This document shows, piece by piece, positions 8,426 to 17,363 of a stretch of 64,000 nt of DNA (position 1 is its first letter; the number at the start of each line of letters is the position of its first letter). Below the pieces are notes generated by a model. It was not told the DNA's origin, did no database searches, and saw only the letters and a list, made by a program, of their open reading frames with translations. The position numbers and the translations under genes were made by a program. Origin of the DNA: an uncultured Atopobium sp. (GTDB lineage Bacteria; Actinomycetota; Coriobacteriia; Coriobacteriales; Atopobiaceae); NCBI GenBank assembly GCA_947090525.1, contig CAMUON010000006.1:1-64000 (forward strand), read 5' to 3'.

Positions 8426-10372
8426 CTAAATATCGAGGAATCGAACGTCTTTTGCGTGCGTTTGAATGAAGTCTTTGCGTTTTTCTACCTGGCAACCCAT
8501 AAGACTCGACACCGCATGCTCTGCCTCGCGCGCATCTTCAAGCGTGACACGAAGCATAATACGATTTTTGGGCTCCATCGTGGTTTGCCAGAGCTGCTCG
8601 GGGTCCATCTCACCCAGACCTTTGTAGCGCTGAACTGTGTATTTAGATGAATCTTCAAAATTCTTTGCCTCGAGCGCGAGTTCCTCGTCGGTGTAGAGGT
8701 ACTTGCCACTTTTACGCCCTTTTGCCTTGATTTGATATAGAGGCGGCTGCGCCACATAAATAAAACCAGCGTCGATGAGGGGGCGCATGTAGCGGTAGAA
8801 GAATGTAAGCAAAAGGATGCGGATGTGCGCGCCGTCAACATCGGCATCGGTCATGATCACAATCTTGTGATAGCGAGCTTTTTCGAGGTTAAATTCCTTG
8901 CCGACGCCCGTGCCGATAGCAGTGATGAGTGAGGTAATGGATTCGGATGAAAGCGCGCGGTCTTGCTGAACACGTTCAACATTGAGGATTTTTCCGCGCA
9001 GAGGAAGAACTGCCTGGATAGAGCGGTCGCGCGCCATTTTCGCAGAACCACCTGCCGAGTCTCCCTCTACGATGAAGAGTTCAGTCATTTGTGCATCGCG
9101 AATAGAACAGTCAGCTAATTTACCAGGGAGTGAAGCGTTTTCGAGAAGCCCTTTTCTTCTAGCTACTTGACGTGCGCGCTGCGCAGCAAGGCGGCCGCGG
9201 GCTGCTTGTTCTGCTTTTTTGAACACTTCTTTTGCTTGCGCGGGGTGCTCTTCAAAATACTCACTTAAACCTTTGGTTGTAATTTTATTGGTGAGCGTAC
9301 GCATGTATGAGCTTCCGAGCTTGGCTTTTGTTTGACCCTCAAACTGTGGATCGGGAAGCTTTACTGAAATAATCGCCGAAAGACCTTCGCGGATGTCGTC
9401 ACCTGTGAGATTGGGGTCTTTTTCTTTGAGGAGCTTGTGCGCGCGTGCGTAATCATTGACCGTTTTGGTAAGGGCCAAGCGAAAGCCCTCAAGGTGCATA
9501 CCACCTTCGTCGGTGTAGATGTCGTTTGCAAAACTCATCACATGCTCAGAGTAAGTGGTATTCCATTGAATCGCTACTTCTACCTCGCCTTTTTGCGAAT
9601 CGGGCGCAGAGGGATCTGAACTGCCTTCAATATAAATAGGATCTTGAAGACCAGGAAGTATCGTTTTTTCTTCGTTGAGGTATTTGACAAAATCGATGAT
9701 TCCGCCCGAGTAACAAAACTCTTCAACAGTTGGCGTATCTGCACGTTCATCGGTGAGGGTAATGTGCAGGTTCTTGTTCAGAAATGCCGTTTCTTGGAGA
9801 CGCGCGGAGAGAGTTTCGAAGTTGTATATGGTTGTTTCAAAGATGGTGTCGTCTGGCCAGAAGGTGATTTCGGTACCGGTTTCAGTAGAATCGCCAATGC
9901 GTTCCATCTTTTTGGTCACTTTACCGCGGTGAAACTCCATTTGGAAGATGCCACCGTCACGTTTGACGGTAGCGATAAGCTTCTTTGAAAGAGCATTTAC
10001 TACAGACACACCAACACCGTGAAGACCACCGGATACTTTGTATGCTGCGTTATCGAATTTTCCACCTGCATGAAGGATGGTAAGAACAACTTCGAGGGTT
10101 GGGATCTTTTTTTGTGGGTGAATTTCCACGGGGATACCACGGCCGTTATCCCGTACCGATATAGAGTTGTCGGGATGAACCGTGACAGCAATCTTGGTAC
10201 AAAAACCTGCCATCGCTTCGTCAACCGAGTTATCAACAATTTCCCAGACAAGGTGGTGAAGACCAGCTGCCGAGGTGGTACCTATGTACATACCAGGGCG
10301 TTTACGAACTGGATCGAGGCCTTCAAGGACTTTAATTTCATTTCCACCGTAGGTGTTGGTTTGCTGTGACAA
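8426..10372 (-). CDS. gyrB: DNA gyrase subunit B
   Basis: GyrB is the ATPase subunit of gyrase. The N-terminal GHKL domain has EIVDNSVDEA (N box), VRDNGRGIP (G1) and GGLHGVGVSVVNAL (G2). The Toprim metal site has LFIVEGDSAGGSA and DADVDGAHI, and the C terminus contains RYKGLGEMDPEQLW. At 648 residues it matches the usual non-proteobacterial length. The start appears to be TTG at 10372: a strong AGAAGGAGG lies 6 nt upstream and no ATG fits the frame. It is co-oriented with gyrA and probably co-transcribed. Confidence 0.97.
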   Translation of the reverse strand: MSQQTNTYGGNEIKVLEGLDPVRKRPGMYIGTTSAAGLHHLVWEIVDNSVDEAMAGFCTKIAVTVHPDNSISVRDNGRGIPVEIHPQKKIPTLEVVLTILHAGGKFDNAAYKVSGGLHGVGVSVVNALSKKLIATVKRDGGIFQMEFHRGKVTKKMERIGDSTETGTEITFWPDDTIFETTIYNFETLSARLQETAFLNKNLHITLTDERADTPTVEEFCYSGGIIDFVKYLNEEKTILPGLQDPIYIEGSSDPSAPDSQKGEVEVAIQWNTTYSEHVMSFANDIYTDEGGMHLEGFRLALTKTVNDYARAHKLLKEKDPNLTGDDIREGLSAIISVKLPDPQFEGQTKAKLGSSYMRTLTNKITTKGLSEYFEEHPAQAKEVFKKAEQAARGRLAAQRARQVARRKGLLENASLPGKLADCSIRDAQMTELFIVEGDSAGGSAKMARDRSIQAVLPLRGKILNVERVQQDRALSSESITSLITAIGTGVGKEFNLEKARYHKIVIMTDADVDGAHIRILLLTFFYRYMRPLIDAGFIYVAQPPLYQIKAKGRKSGKYLYTDEELALEAKNFEDSSKYTVQRYKGLGEMDPEQLWQTTMEPKNRIMLRVTLEDAREAEHAVSSLMGCQVEKRKDFIQTHAKDVRFLDI

Positions 10373-10465
10373 ATCATCCTCCTTCTCTATAACGTATCTA
10401 TTGTACGCTTTTGTGGGAGTGCGAACGCGCGCGTGAGGTGAGGCAATCGTATCTTCTTGTAAAAC

Positions 10466-11176
10466 TCATGACGAATGAGGGCGATGCGGGGTGTGAGGGG
10501 TGTGAGAAGCATGGGAGCCCCGAGTAGCGCGGAGGCTGTTTTCTATTGCTTTTTGTGCGGCTGGTTGAAGTGCGCGCGGTAAGTGTTCTGTTAGTTTTCG
10601 AGCTTCTTCTTTTTCTTGTGGAAGAAGTGGAGGAAGTGTTTGATGTTTATGGGTCTTTATGGATTCATCTTTAGTGTCAGTTTGCGCTGAAGAAGATGGT
10701 GTTTGACCTGTCGTTTTATGTGGCATACGCGAGCGCTTGAAGATAATATCCGATACCGGAAAACCAAGGGCCGCGAGACGTATAAGATAAAGCTCTTTAT
10801 TCACCGAAAAATCCACGACAAGCATGTCGTTATCAAGGTATACACCAAGTTTTCTTGATGTGGATGTAGGTGCGGGTGAAGGGTGTGCTGGTGCGGGAGT
10901 GAGGGCTGGAGCTGCAGGAGCAGGCGTTGTAGGTGGTTTAGACGTTTTAGGTGTTTTATTTGTTTTAGACGAAGATGTGCGCTCTATCAAAAACACACCT
11001 GTTGTATGTGCGTGTTCTATGTCTCCAGTTGCCTTCCACCAGGCGTTTCGTGCTTGCTGTTGAGCGCTGAGAGTATGAGTTTGTGAGCGCGTAAGAACGC
11101 CTGGCAAGACGTCTGCGAGCGCAGTATAGGGTTTTAAGTTAAAAGGGTCTTTATGGGGTGTGTTATGCATTGTCAT
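10466..11176 (-). CDS. dciA: DciA-like (DUF721) replication protein with Pro/Thr insertion
   Basis: This is a likely DciA, the ancestral replicative-helicase operator that stands in for DnaC/DnaI in many bacteria. Its place between recF and gyrB is the standard actinobacterial locus. The N-terminal part (LADVLPGVL...AWWKATGDIEHAHTTGVFL) and the later segment LGVYLDNDMLVVDFSVNKEL...LGFPVSDIIFKR match halves of the DUF721 domain (W..vvG..ia.Ht, L.v.v.s..w...L, ln..lg...v..i.f). About 42 Pro/Thr/Ser/Ala/Lys-rich residues are inserted between them, so the fold is split. The C-terminal 70 residues are His/Thr/Pro-rich and likely disordered. The start overlaps the recF stop by 14 bp (ATG 11176) or 8 bp (ATG 11170), implying translational coupling. 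Confidence 0.7.
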   Translation of the reverse strand: MTMHNTPHKDPFNLKPYTALADVLPGVLTRSQTHTLSAQQQARNAWWKATGDIEHAHTTGVFLIERTSSSKTNKTPKTSKPPTTPAPAAPALTPAPAHPSPAPTSTSRKLGVYLDNDMLVVDFSVNKELYLIRLAALGFPVSDIIFKRSRMPHKTTGQTPSSSAQTDTKDESIKTHKHQTLPPLLPQEKEEARKLTEHLPRALQPAAQKAIENSLRATRGSHASHTPHTPHRPHSS

Positions 11177-12296
11177 GAACCGTCACCACCTTGGCTTCAT
11201 CAAGAATATGAGAAGAAAAATACGATAAATTGGTGGTTGTAAGAATAGTTTGAGCGCGCTCTTCAATAAAACGTAAGGTCATTTCGCGGCGTTTCTCATC
11301 AAGCTCGCTCATCACATCGTCTAAAAGCAGGAGTGGATATTGTCCCGTAATATCTTTTACGACGAGAATTTCAGCTATTTTTTGTGCAAGAACGCAAGAC
11401 CGCTGTTGCCCTTGCGAGGCAAAATTGCGGGCGGGCTTGTTATCAACATAAAACAGCACGTCATCTCGCTGGGGTCCTATGAGACTTTGTTGACGGGCGA
11501 TCTCGCGCGAATGAATGGAGGTAAGTTTTTGTATATATAGGTCAAAGAGCTCATCTTTTGTTGCTTGCATGAGCTGTTCTTCTTGACGTTTAAGAGCTAT
11601 GATGTCGTCGGTTTCGTCAAAGAGAGAAGAATGATAAAAAATATCAAGCTCTTCGTGTTGGGATACGTCATGATAGATCTGCGATATGTGGCCTTTTATG
11701 CGATGTACCAGGTGCGCTCGGGCAAAAAGAAGTGCTGTGGCTCCTTTTGCAAAACTTTCATCCCATGCAAGAAGGGTGTTTTCATCTAGATACGGTTGTT
11801 TGAGAAGAGCATTTCGTTGAAGCAGGAGCTGTTGGTAGGTTTTGGATATTGCTTGATATCCTGCGTGTATCGAAGCACCAAACGTGTCAAACTCTTCTCT
11901 GCGAAATTGCGCTGATTGCTTAATAAAAAGCAGGTCATCGGGAGTAAATATGACGGAAGGAAGAAGAAAACTAAGCTCTTTGGGAGAAATATTCTTCGTA
12001 TTTTTTTGAAATATTTTTTTATGCGAGGTGATAATTCCTCGCAGAGTAATGGTGCGCGCATTATCGGTAATATGCGCGAGTATATGAGCAGTCTCAGCAT
12101 CTTTACCTATAAGCTGCGTATTTTTGGGTTTTCTAAAGGAAGCAGCGCGGGTGATTACTTCACACGCTTCGATGATATTCGTTTTTCCTACTGCATTATG
12201 TCCATGAAGTATGGTGAGCTTAGGCGCGAGCGTAAGCTCATAGCTAGAAAAGTTTCGCCAGTTTTGTAGGTGAATATCCTGCAGTACAAAGCCCAT
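11163..12296 (-). CDS. recF: DNA replication/repair ATPase RecF
   Basis: RecF is an SMC-like ABC ATPase that loads RecA at gaps with RecO and RecR. The start MGFVLQDIHLQNWRNF is typical, and Walker A is GHNAVGKTNIIEA. The signature region is near QGQQRSCVLAQKIAE, and Walker B is PLLLLDDVMSELDEKRR. Its 377 residues are normal. It starts 21 bp after dnaN and overlaps dciA, so dnaN-recF-dciA and perhaps gyrB-gyrA form one leftward unit. Confidence 0.95.
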   Translation of the reverse strand: MGFVLQDIHLQNWRNFSSYELTLAPKLTILHGHNAVGKTNIIEACEVITRAASFRKPKNTQLIGKDAETAHILAHITDNARTITLRGIITSHKKIFQKNTKNISPKELSFLLPSVIFTPDDLLFIKQSAQFRREEFDTFGASIHAGYQAISKTYQQLLLQRNALLKQPYLDENTLLAWDESFAKGATALLFARAHLVHRIKGHISQIYHDVSQHEELDIFYHSSLFDETDDIIALKRQEEQLMQATKDELFDLYIQKLTSIHSREIARQQSLIGPQRDDVLFYVDNKPARNFASQGQQRSCVLAQKIAEILVVKDITGQYPLLLLDDVMSELDEKRREMTLRFIEERAQTILTTTNLSYFSSHILDEAKVVTVHDNA

Positions 12297-12317
12297 AGCA
12301 GCTCATATACCTGTGCG

Positions 12318-13427
12318 TTAATTCGTACGAAGTGGAATAAGCAGGCATTGGTAATTGAATGTACCAAAAGACTTAATGGTGATAGGCTGAAAACTATCAA
12401 CCACTTCGAAAGCAAGCTCATCGGAGTTGGTAGTCGATTTTGCACATTCGAGGATGTATTGGTAATTCATAGCAAAACTGATAGGGTTTCCTTCTATCTT
12501 CGCAGGTAGATCCTCTTGCGAAACACCAATTTCGTTGGAATTAGCGTGAAGTGTGATAGTTTGTGCGTCAGGCTTAACATCAAAATGTACACCAAGATTG
12601 TTATTCGTGGTGACAAGTGCAACACGGCGTATTGACTCTGACAAAAGCTCAGGATTGACTGAAATCTTGGTATTGCACACCTTGGGGAAGAGATTTTGAT
12701 ATGCAGGGAAGTTACCTTCAATCTTACGTGAGATATAGGTCGTGTTTTGGAATTTAAAAATAACCTGATTGTCAGAAAGACCAATGTGGAGCGTCTCTGA
12801 GATATTCGGGAGATTCAAAATCTCATGGAAGCAGCTTGCGGGAATAATGCAGGTAAATTCTTCTTTGGGCGATGCAAAATCAGTATGGGTGTCTACAATT
12901 GCCAGACGATGGGAATCGGTGGCAAACATAGAAAGTTTGTTTTCTTGCGCAACAAGCGTGATGCCTTCGAGAATAGGATTGGATACGTCTTGTTTGGTGA
13001 CGCGATAAAGACGTTCAACCATCTGAGATAGAAGCTCGGACGGAAGCTCGATCGTTTGACTCTCTTGAAGCTGCGGAAATTCAGGAAAGTCGGAAGAATT
13101 AAGAACGGCTAGTTGGTAAACAGATTTAAGACAAGAGATTTGCGTTTGAGCGTCGTTTGATTCAAAGACAACGGGGGCATTTGGGAGGTTTTTAATCAAT
13201 TTTGCAACAAAGGCGCCGCTTACGACACAAGAGCCTTCTTCATCTACTGCGGCTTCTATAGTGTGTTTGATTGCAACTTTGATATTGGTAGTTTGTAGAG
13301 TGACACTCCCCTCTTTTGCGGTAAAGAGAATACCTGAGAGTACAGGAGCGGTAGAGATGGTAGTTACGCCTTTTAGAACAATCGTGATCGCTTGTGCGAG
13401 ACTTGATTGACTCACTGAAAATCTCAT
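12318..13427 (-). CDS. dnaN: DNA polymerase III beta sliding clamp
   Basis: The beta clamp is a dimeric ring that tethers DNA polymerase III. The 369-residue, three-subdomain protein begins MRFSVSQSSLAQAI and ends in a C-terminal segment typical of the clamp (CLLIPLRTN, where most bacteria have P.R or PMRL). The ribosome-binding site AAAAGGAGCG precedes ATG 13427. It lies 273 bp downstream of dnaA in the usual dnaA-dnaN-recF order. Confidence 0.95.
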   Translation of the reverse strand: MRFSVSQSSLAQAITIVLKGVTTISTAPVLSGILFTAKEGSVTLQTTNIKVAIKHTIEAAVDEEGSCVVSGAFVAKLIKNLPNAPVVFESNDAQTQISCLKSVYQLAVLNSSDFPEFPQLQESQTIELPSELLSQMVERLYRVTKQDVSNPILEGITLVAQENKLSMFATDSHRLAIVDTHTDFASPKEEFTCIIPASCFHEILNLPNISETLHIGLSDNQVIFKFQNTTYISRKIEGNFPAYQNLFPKVCNTKISVNPELLSESIRRVALVTTNNNLGVHFDVKPDAQTITLHANSNEIGVSQEDLPAKIEGNPISFAMNYQYILECAKSTTNSDELAFEVVDSFQPITIKSFGTFNYQCLLIPLRTN

Positions 13428-13700
13428 GTTCGCTCCTTTTATAGCCGGTCTTGTTGTCTTGTAAGACAGTCTTTGACTTCTTATATAGTATATATGTTAT
13501 ATATCTAAAAACATTAGTAATAATAAGCCTGGTTGATATGTTGATAAGTACATATATACGCTGGTAGATGCTTTAAATTTAGCCGAAATGTTTTGATGTT
13601 TATCTCAACAATTTATACATTCCAAAAGCCTCCAATATAACTTTCATCAGAATACAGGCGCTTATCAACCTCTTTCTACAGACTTATCATCAATGAATGT
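13428..13700. other. AT-rich dnaA-dnaN spacer with DnaA-box-like sites
   Basis: This non-coding spacer holds TGTTGATAA (13539-13547, reverse of TTATCAACA) and TTATCAACC (13662-13670), each close to the TTATCCACA consensus. An AT-only stretch lies near 13485-13515, next to the likely dnaN promoter region (TATACT-type -10). It may contribute to origin function or to dnaN regulation. Confidence 0.45.
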
Positions 13701-15434
13701 TTATAACTCCTGTGTGCGTAGGGCGTCTTGCAGTCTGCGCAGTTGATCGTACATAACACGGTCCTTTTTGCGCGCCTCCACCCAAGAAATACTATGTTTG
13801 ATTGTGGCATGCGTACGATGACCAAATTTATCACCAATATCAGCAAGTGTAATATCGGTCATTTCACGTATCAACCAGATACAAATATGCCTTGGCTCCA
13901 TAAACTCTTTACCACGTTTATTGCCAATGAGATCTTCGTGCGTGATATTGTAAGCCTCTTCGACTGCTTTTTGTATCGCTTCGATCGTAGGCGCTTGTTG
14001 ATGAATATTCCACTTGCTACTCGCGATACACTTAATATCGTTTAGGCTAATATGATGACCTTCGTGCTCGTGTTTGCCTGCGTTTATGAGGCATATTTGG
14101 ACAAAGCCTTCAATCACACGAATATTTGATCCAGCAATTTTTGCCATATATTGACGCTGTTCCTCGGTAATCGTACCGAAATTTCCAGCCATATGTTCTT
14201 TCTCAGCGTCCGCCTTAATATCTTTATAAAAATTATTGATAAGGTTGAGCTTCAGTTCATAATTTGGCACTTGAATACTGATTGTGATACCAGAATCCAT
14301 GCGCGATGTTTCACGTTCATCAAACTTACTCTCACCCATTTGCAGTTCTTGCGGCGAGCGATCAGCTGCGCAAACAATCTGTTTACCAGAAGAAATAAGT
14401 GCATTAAACGTATCGAAGAAAAACTTAATCGTACCTGCAGCTGTTCTCATATTTTGAATATCATCGATGATGAGTACGTCGATATTCTTGTAACGCCTGG
14501 CAAGTGCGTTTCTGTCTTCGGGGCTTTTTTGCCATGCAAGTGTATATTCTTCGATAAATTCTGTTGCGGTTTTGTACACACAACGTCTGCTTTCATCATT
14601 TTTAATGATGTAATTTTGAATTGCGCGCAAAAGGTGTGTTTTGCCAAGGCCGCTTTTACCATAAATGAAAAGCGGGTTATATGACTGACTTCCTGTGCCA
14701 CATGCAACCTGCATAGCCGCTTGATATGCAAGCATATTCTCTTCACCTTGAACAAAACGATCAAAGGTAAGTTTAGAATCGATCATATTTTCTGTTTCCG
14801 GAAGCATGGAAAAAGTGGGACGTGTATTCATAAAGCCGCCATGGAGCCTAATGCGTTCTTGCGCGTCATCAAACTCATCATGCAATGTATCATCAAGCGC
14901 AGAAAAATCATCAGCTGTCATCTTTGTTTGAACAGAAATTAGCTTCTTTTGGCTATTTTGTGAGCTTAGGGCATTTGAGGTGGCATTTGTATGCTCTGCC
15001 TGTGTATAAGTGCGGGCTGCATCTTCATTTTTTTCTTGCTCTTCCTCTGGTGCTTTTGAATATGAGGCGGAATTGGTTGCTGCAAGACAGGGATACTTAC
15101 TGCATTCCTCAATGCTTGTAAGCTTAAAACTGAGGTCTATATGTTCAAACGCCGCTTCTTCCAAATAATTTTCTACCAAATAGTGGTTGTCTTCAAGCTT
15201 GCGATATGCAAATTTAAGTGAGGTATACACTGTAAGCTTGTTGTCTTTAACCTCACCAACTCCGCAGTTTTCAAGCATTGCAATCACAGAAGGCAGGTAA
15301 TCATCATCTTTTAAGAGATTAATTACATCTTCCCACAACATGAGTGATTCAGATTTGTTTGTGCTTAAAACATCCTTCTGGCCCTCTTGTGGGCTGTGTG
15401 TACCTGGAGTCTCCAAGATAATCCCTTCTCTCAT
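13701..15434 (-). CDS. dnaA: Chromosomal replication initiator DnaA (divergent)
   Basis: DnaA is the AAA+ initiator that binds DnaA boxes and melts oriC. Domain I is near residues 30-110, domain II is an acidic Ser/Asn-rich linker, and domain III has Walker A GKSGLGKTHL and Walker B VLIIDDIQNM. FFDTFNALI and SNIRVIEG (for xN[V/I]RELEG) follow. Domain IV ends in a helix-turn-helix. The usual signature RDHTTV reads RTHATI (about 13803-13820), so two base-contacting positions (E. coli Asp433 and Thr435) are changed. The arginine-finger segment SRF is SRM. It has 577 residues from ATG 15434. A TTG at 15416 has a better-placed AGAAGGG ribosome-binding site and may be the true start. Confidence 0.93.
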   Translation of the reverse strand: MREGIILETPGTHSPQEGQKDVLSTNKSESLMLWEDVINLLKDDDYLPSVIAMLENCGVGEVKDNKLTVYTSLKFAYRKLEDNHYLVENYLEEAAFEHIDLSFKLTSIEECSKYPCLAATNSASYSKAPEEEQEKNEDAARTYTQAEHTNATSNALSSQNSQKKLISVQTKMTADDFSALDDTLHDEFDDAQERIRLHGGFMNTRPTFSMLPETENMIDSKLTFDRFVQGEENMLAYQAAMQVACGTGSQSYNPLFIYGKSGLGKTHLLRAIQNYIIKNDESRRCVYKTATEFIEEYTLAWQKSPEDRNALARRYKNIDVLIIDDIQNMRTAAGTIKFFFDTFNALISSGKQIVCAADRSPQELQMGESKFDERETSRMDSGITISIQVPNYELKLNLINNFYKDIKADAEKEHMAGNFGTITEEQRQYMAKIAGSNIRVIEGFVQICLINAGKHEHEGHHISLNDIKCIASSKWNIHQQAPTIEAIQKAVEEAYNITHEDLIGNKRGKEFMEPRHICIWLIREMTDITLADIGDKFGHRTHATIKHSISWVEARKKDRVMYDQLRRLQDALRTQEL

Positions 15435-15735
15435 ACAAACGTGCTACGCATGCATAGCAGATGATGAAAACGCCCTGTATAAATTGATGAAAAAGCAAAT
15501 CAATTTTTTATACAACCACATCATAGTACAAACAAAATAAAAGCTCAATACCCAAAAATATAATAATAAAATAATTTAGTATATCAACAATTTCTACATT
15601 ACTACTATTGTATAAATGTTGATATGTTAAGAAACCAAGCCAATGGATAAAGCTATGTATAAAAGACCATGTTTATACTCAAAACAAAGGATGCATATAC
15701 ATCTAGCTGCTATTTTTAAGCTTGATGATTGATGT
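15435..15735. other. AT-rich spacer upstream of dnaA
   Basis: No gene is visible in these 300 bp. An inverted pair ATATCAACA (15581-15589) and TGTTGATAT (15617-15625) is one base off the TTATCAACA-type box. A hairpin with 8-bp arms (15481-15488, 15499-15506) lies in the dnaA leader. The interval 15530-15625 is strongly AT-rich. It could autoregulate dnaA or form one lobe of a split origin. Confidence 0.4.
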
Positions 15736-16779
15736 TTAACCGATAGATTGAATATAGATGATCGCGAGTTCAGTAAAGGTGCGCTTTTGCTCGCCTGAAT
15801 TTTTATGGATAAGGCCTAGCTCTTCCAATGATTTCAACTCACGTGACCATGTGGGCTGTGAAAGGCCAAACATACGCATAAGTTCCGTAGGGCCTATAGA
15901 TCCATGCGCTTTAATCGCCTCGATGATTTGCTTTTGACGGTCATTAAGCTGGGAAAAGAGCTGAGAAAGCGCTGGGTTTGAAACTGATGACTGAGTCTGT
16001 AAGCGTGATTGAGTCTGCGCTTGTACTGGTCTTTGTTGTGCTACTGGCATTTGTGCCTTCGCATATTCATGCACGTCCCCAAACATAGCACCCATAGTTA
16101 CTGCCTGCGCCGCCTGTGTTGAAATTTGGTTTGGATATGTTGGCGTCTGACTAAATATTTCCTTTTGTATAGGCTTTGGAAGAGCAGAAATTGTCACAAT
16201 CGTGCCGCCTGAGATATTATCTTCTACTTCGAGATATCCTTGCGTTGTTTTCATATATTCTTTGACATATGGAAGACCTGAGCCTACACCTCGGATGTAA
16301 CGCTTCATTTCTTTTGTGGCGCTTGTAGTGCCAAAATCCAGGGCTTTTTCCTTTTCTTTGATACCAGGACCCTGATCGGAAAAACGTATCGTTTGACCAT
16401 GATCAATAATACTAATGATTGGTTCTATAAAATATGCATGAATAAAATTTTCAACTATTTCTCGGATTACCATAAATGGAATTGTGCCGCCTACCTCCTG
16501 AGAAAGGCGTGTGACTTCTCGTGTGATTTCCTCTAAGTAGTCACGTACATCACTCGGTTCGATAACTATCACCCGAGGTGCTGCAGTCACAGAATCGAAT
16601 ACTGCAATACGCGCCGCATATTGAGGAACAAGGGCTTTTGATGAAGTTGTTTGTGTTGAAGGAGACGACGTAGGTATTGATGCCCCTTTTTGCAGTTGAT
16701 CTTCACTAGGCTCTTGCGCTCGCGCAAAAGCCGTGCTATCTCCTTGATTTTCCACAAAGGGATAAAAGCTGTGTGACAT
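15736..16779 (-). CDS. GHKL ATPase fused to a winged-helix domain, next to oriC
   Basis: The protein has 347 residues from ATG 16779, preceded by GGGGTAG; an ATG at 16812 is possible but has no good ribosome-binding site. The N-terminal part holds a histidine-kinase-type ATP-binding fold: N box REIVENFIHA, G1 SDQGPGI, and G2 RGVGSGLPYVKEYM. There is no dimerisation/phospho-His domain and no membrane segment. A Gln/Ala-rich linker follows (VAQQRPVQAQTQSR). The C terminus is a winged helix (LNDRQKQIIEAIKAHGSIGPTELMRMFGLSQPTWSRELKSLEE, split over helix-turn-helix and wing). It resembles a cytoplasmic ATP-dependent DNA-binding regulator. Its place between dnaA and the divergence point suggests a role in origin control or dnaA regulation. 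I know no named homologue. Confidence 0.75.
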   Translation of the reverse strand: MSHSFYPFVENQGDSTAFARAQEPSEDQLQKGASIPTSSPSTQTTSSKALVPQYAARIAVFDSVTAAPRVIVIEPSDVRDYLEEITREVTRLSQEVGGTIPFMVIREIVENFIHAYFIEPIISIIDHGQTIRFSDQGPGIKEKEKALDFGTTSATKEMKRYIRGVGSGLPYVKEYMKTTQGYLEVEDNISGGTIVTISALPKPIQKEIFSQTPTYPNQISTQAAQAVTMGAMFGDVHEYAKAQMPVAQQRPVQAQTQSRLQTQSSVSNPALSQLFSQLNDRQKQIIEAIKAHGSIGPTELMRMFGLSQPTWSRELKSLEELGLIHKNSGEQKRTFTELAIIYIQSIG

Positions 16780-16812
16780 CACTACCCCATAAGTACTCAG
16801 ACGCAATTGCAT

Positions 16813-17273
16813 ATCGCTTACGTATTCATTCGGTACCTCTACTATAACCTACCCGGACTAAAGATCAACGCATGTGGATGGAATATTTCAATATACATTC
16901 ATTATGAAAGAAGAAGTATTCATATATGAAAGGATGTGAATGAAAGTTTTTAACAGATGTTAAAAACATGTTGATAACTCATAAGACAGAAAATTTACAA
17001 ATGAATAAAACGTTGAAAACAGAATAAAATGCCAGGTAAAAGCTGGTGAAACTTTTGATAACTTTCATCAATCGCATAAAAGCATTCAATATTTCAAAGC
17101 GATCATTCAAGAGTTTCAAAACCATTCAATCGCGGCCATTCACAGCTCTTATTCACTCAAATCCTTGAAATCTGGTGAAGTGTTCGACTAAGTGTCCTAC
17201 TAAGCTTTGAAATTAACGGCAACAAAACACCCAGGATAAATGCGCACAAAATAAAGAGATTGCTGGTTTTACA
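16813..17273. other. Candidate oriC: divergent repeat-rich AT-rich region
   Basis: This is the point where coding strand switches from left to right. It contains one DnaA-box-like TGTTGATAA (16969-16977), a perfect 12-bp palindrome TTCATATATGAA (16919-16930) and an unusual density of the hexamer CATTCA or its complement. Copies are at 16896, 16937 (complement), 17083, 17104, 17123 and 17137, with near-copies at 17001 and 17151. Canonical TTATCCACA boxes are absent. Origin function is inferred from context, not proven. Confidence 0.55.
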
Positions 17274-17303
17274 TTGACAGTCGCTTTGCAAAACACCTAT
17301 ACT
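17274..17303 (+). promoter_or_regulatory. rpmH promoter
   Basis: TTGACA (17274-17279) and TATACT (17298-17303) are separated by 18 bp. They lie 60 bp upstream of the rpmH start and read away from the candidate origin. Confidence 0.75.
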
Positions 17304-17363
17304 TTCAAGGCTTATATCAAAAGACATGCTCATGCATCACTCAAGGATAAAAGGGGTTTTAGT

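Noticed and set aside
13560..13575. Third copy of the palindromic element near GCTGGTAGATGCTTTA
   Set aside because: Only about 16 bases resemble copy 1 and no terminal inverted repeats flank them, so chance is likely.
14306..14321. parS-like TGTTTCACGT sequence inside dnaA
   Set aside because: Only the left half matches the parS consensus; the right half is too divergent to call a functional site.
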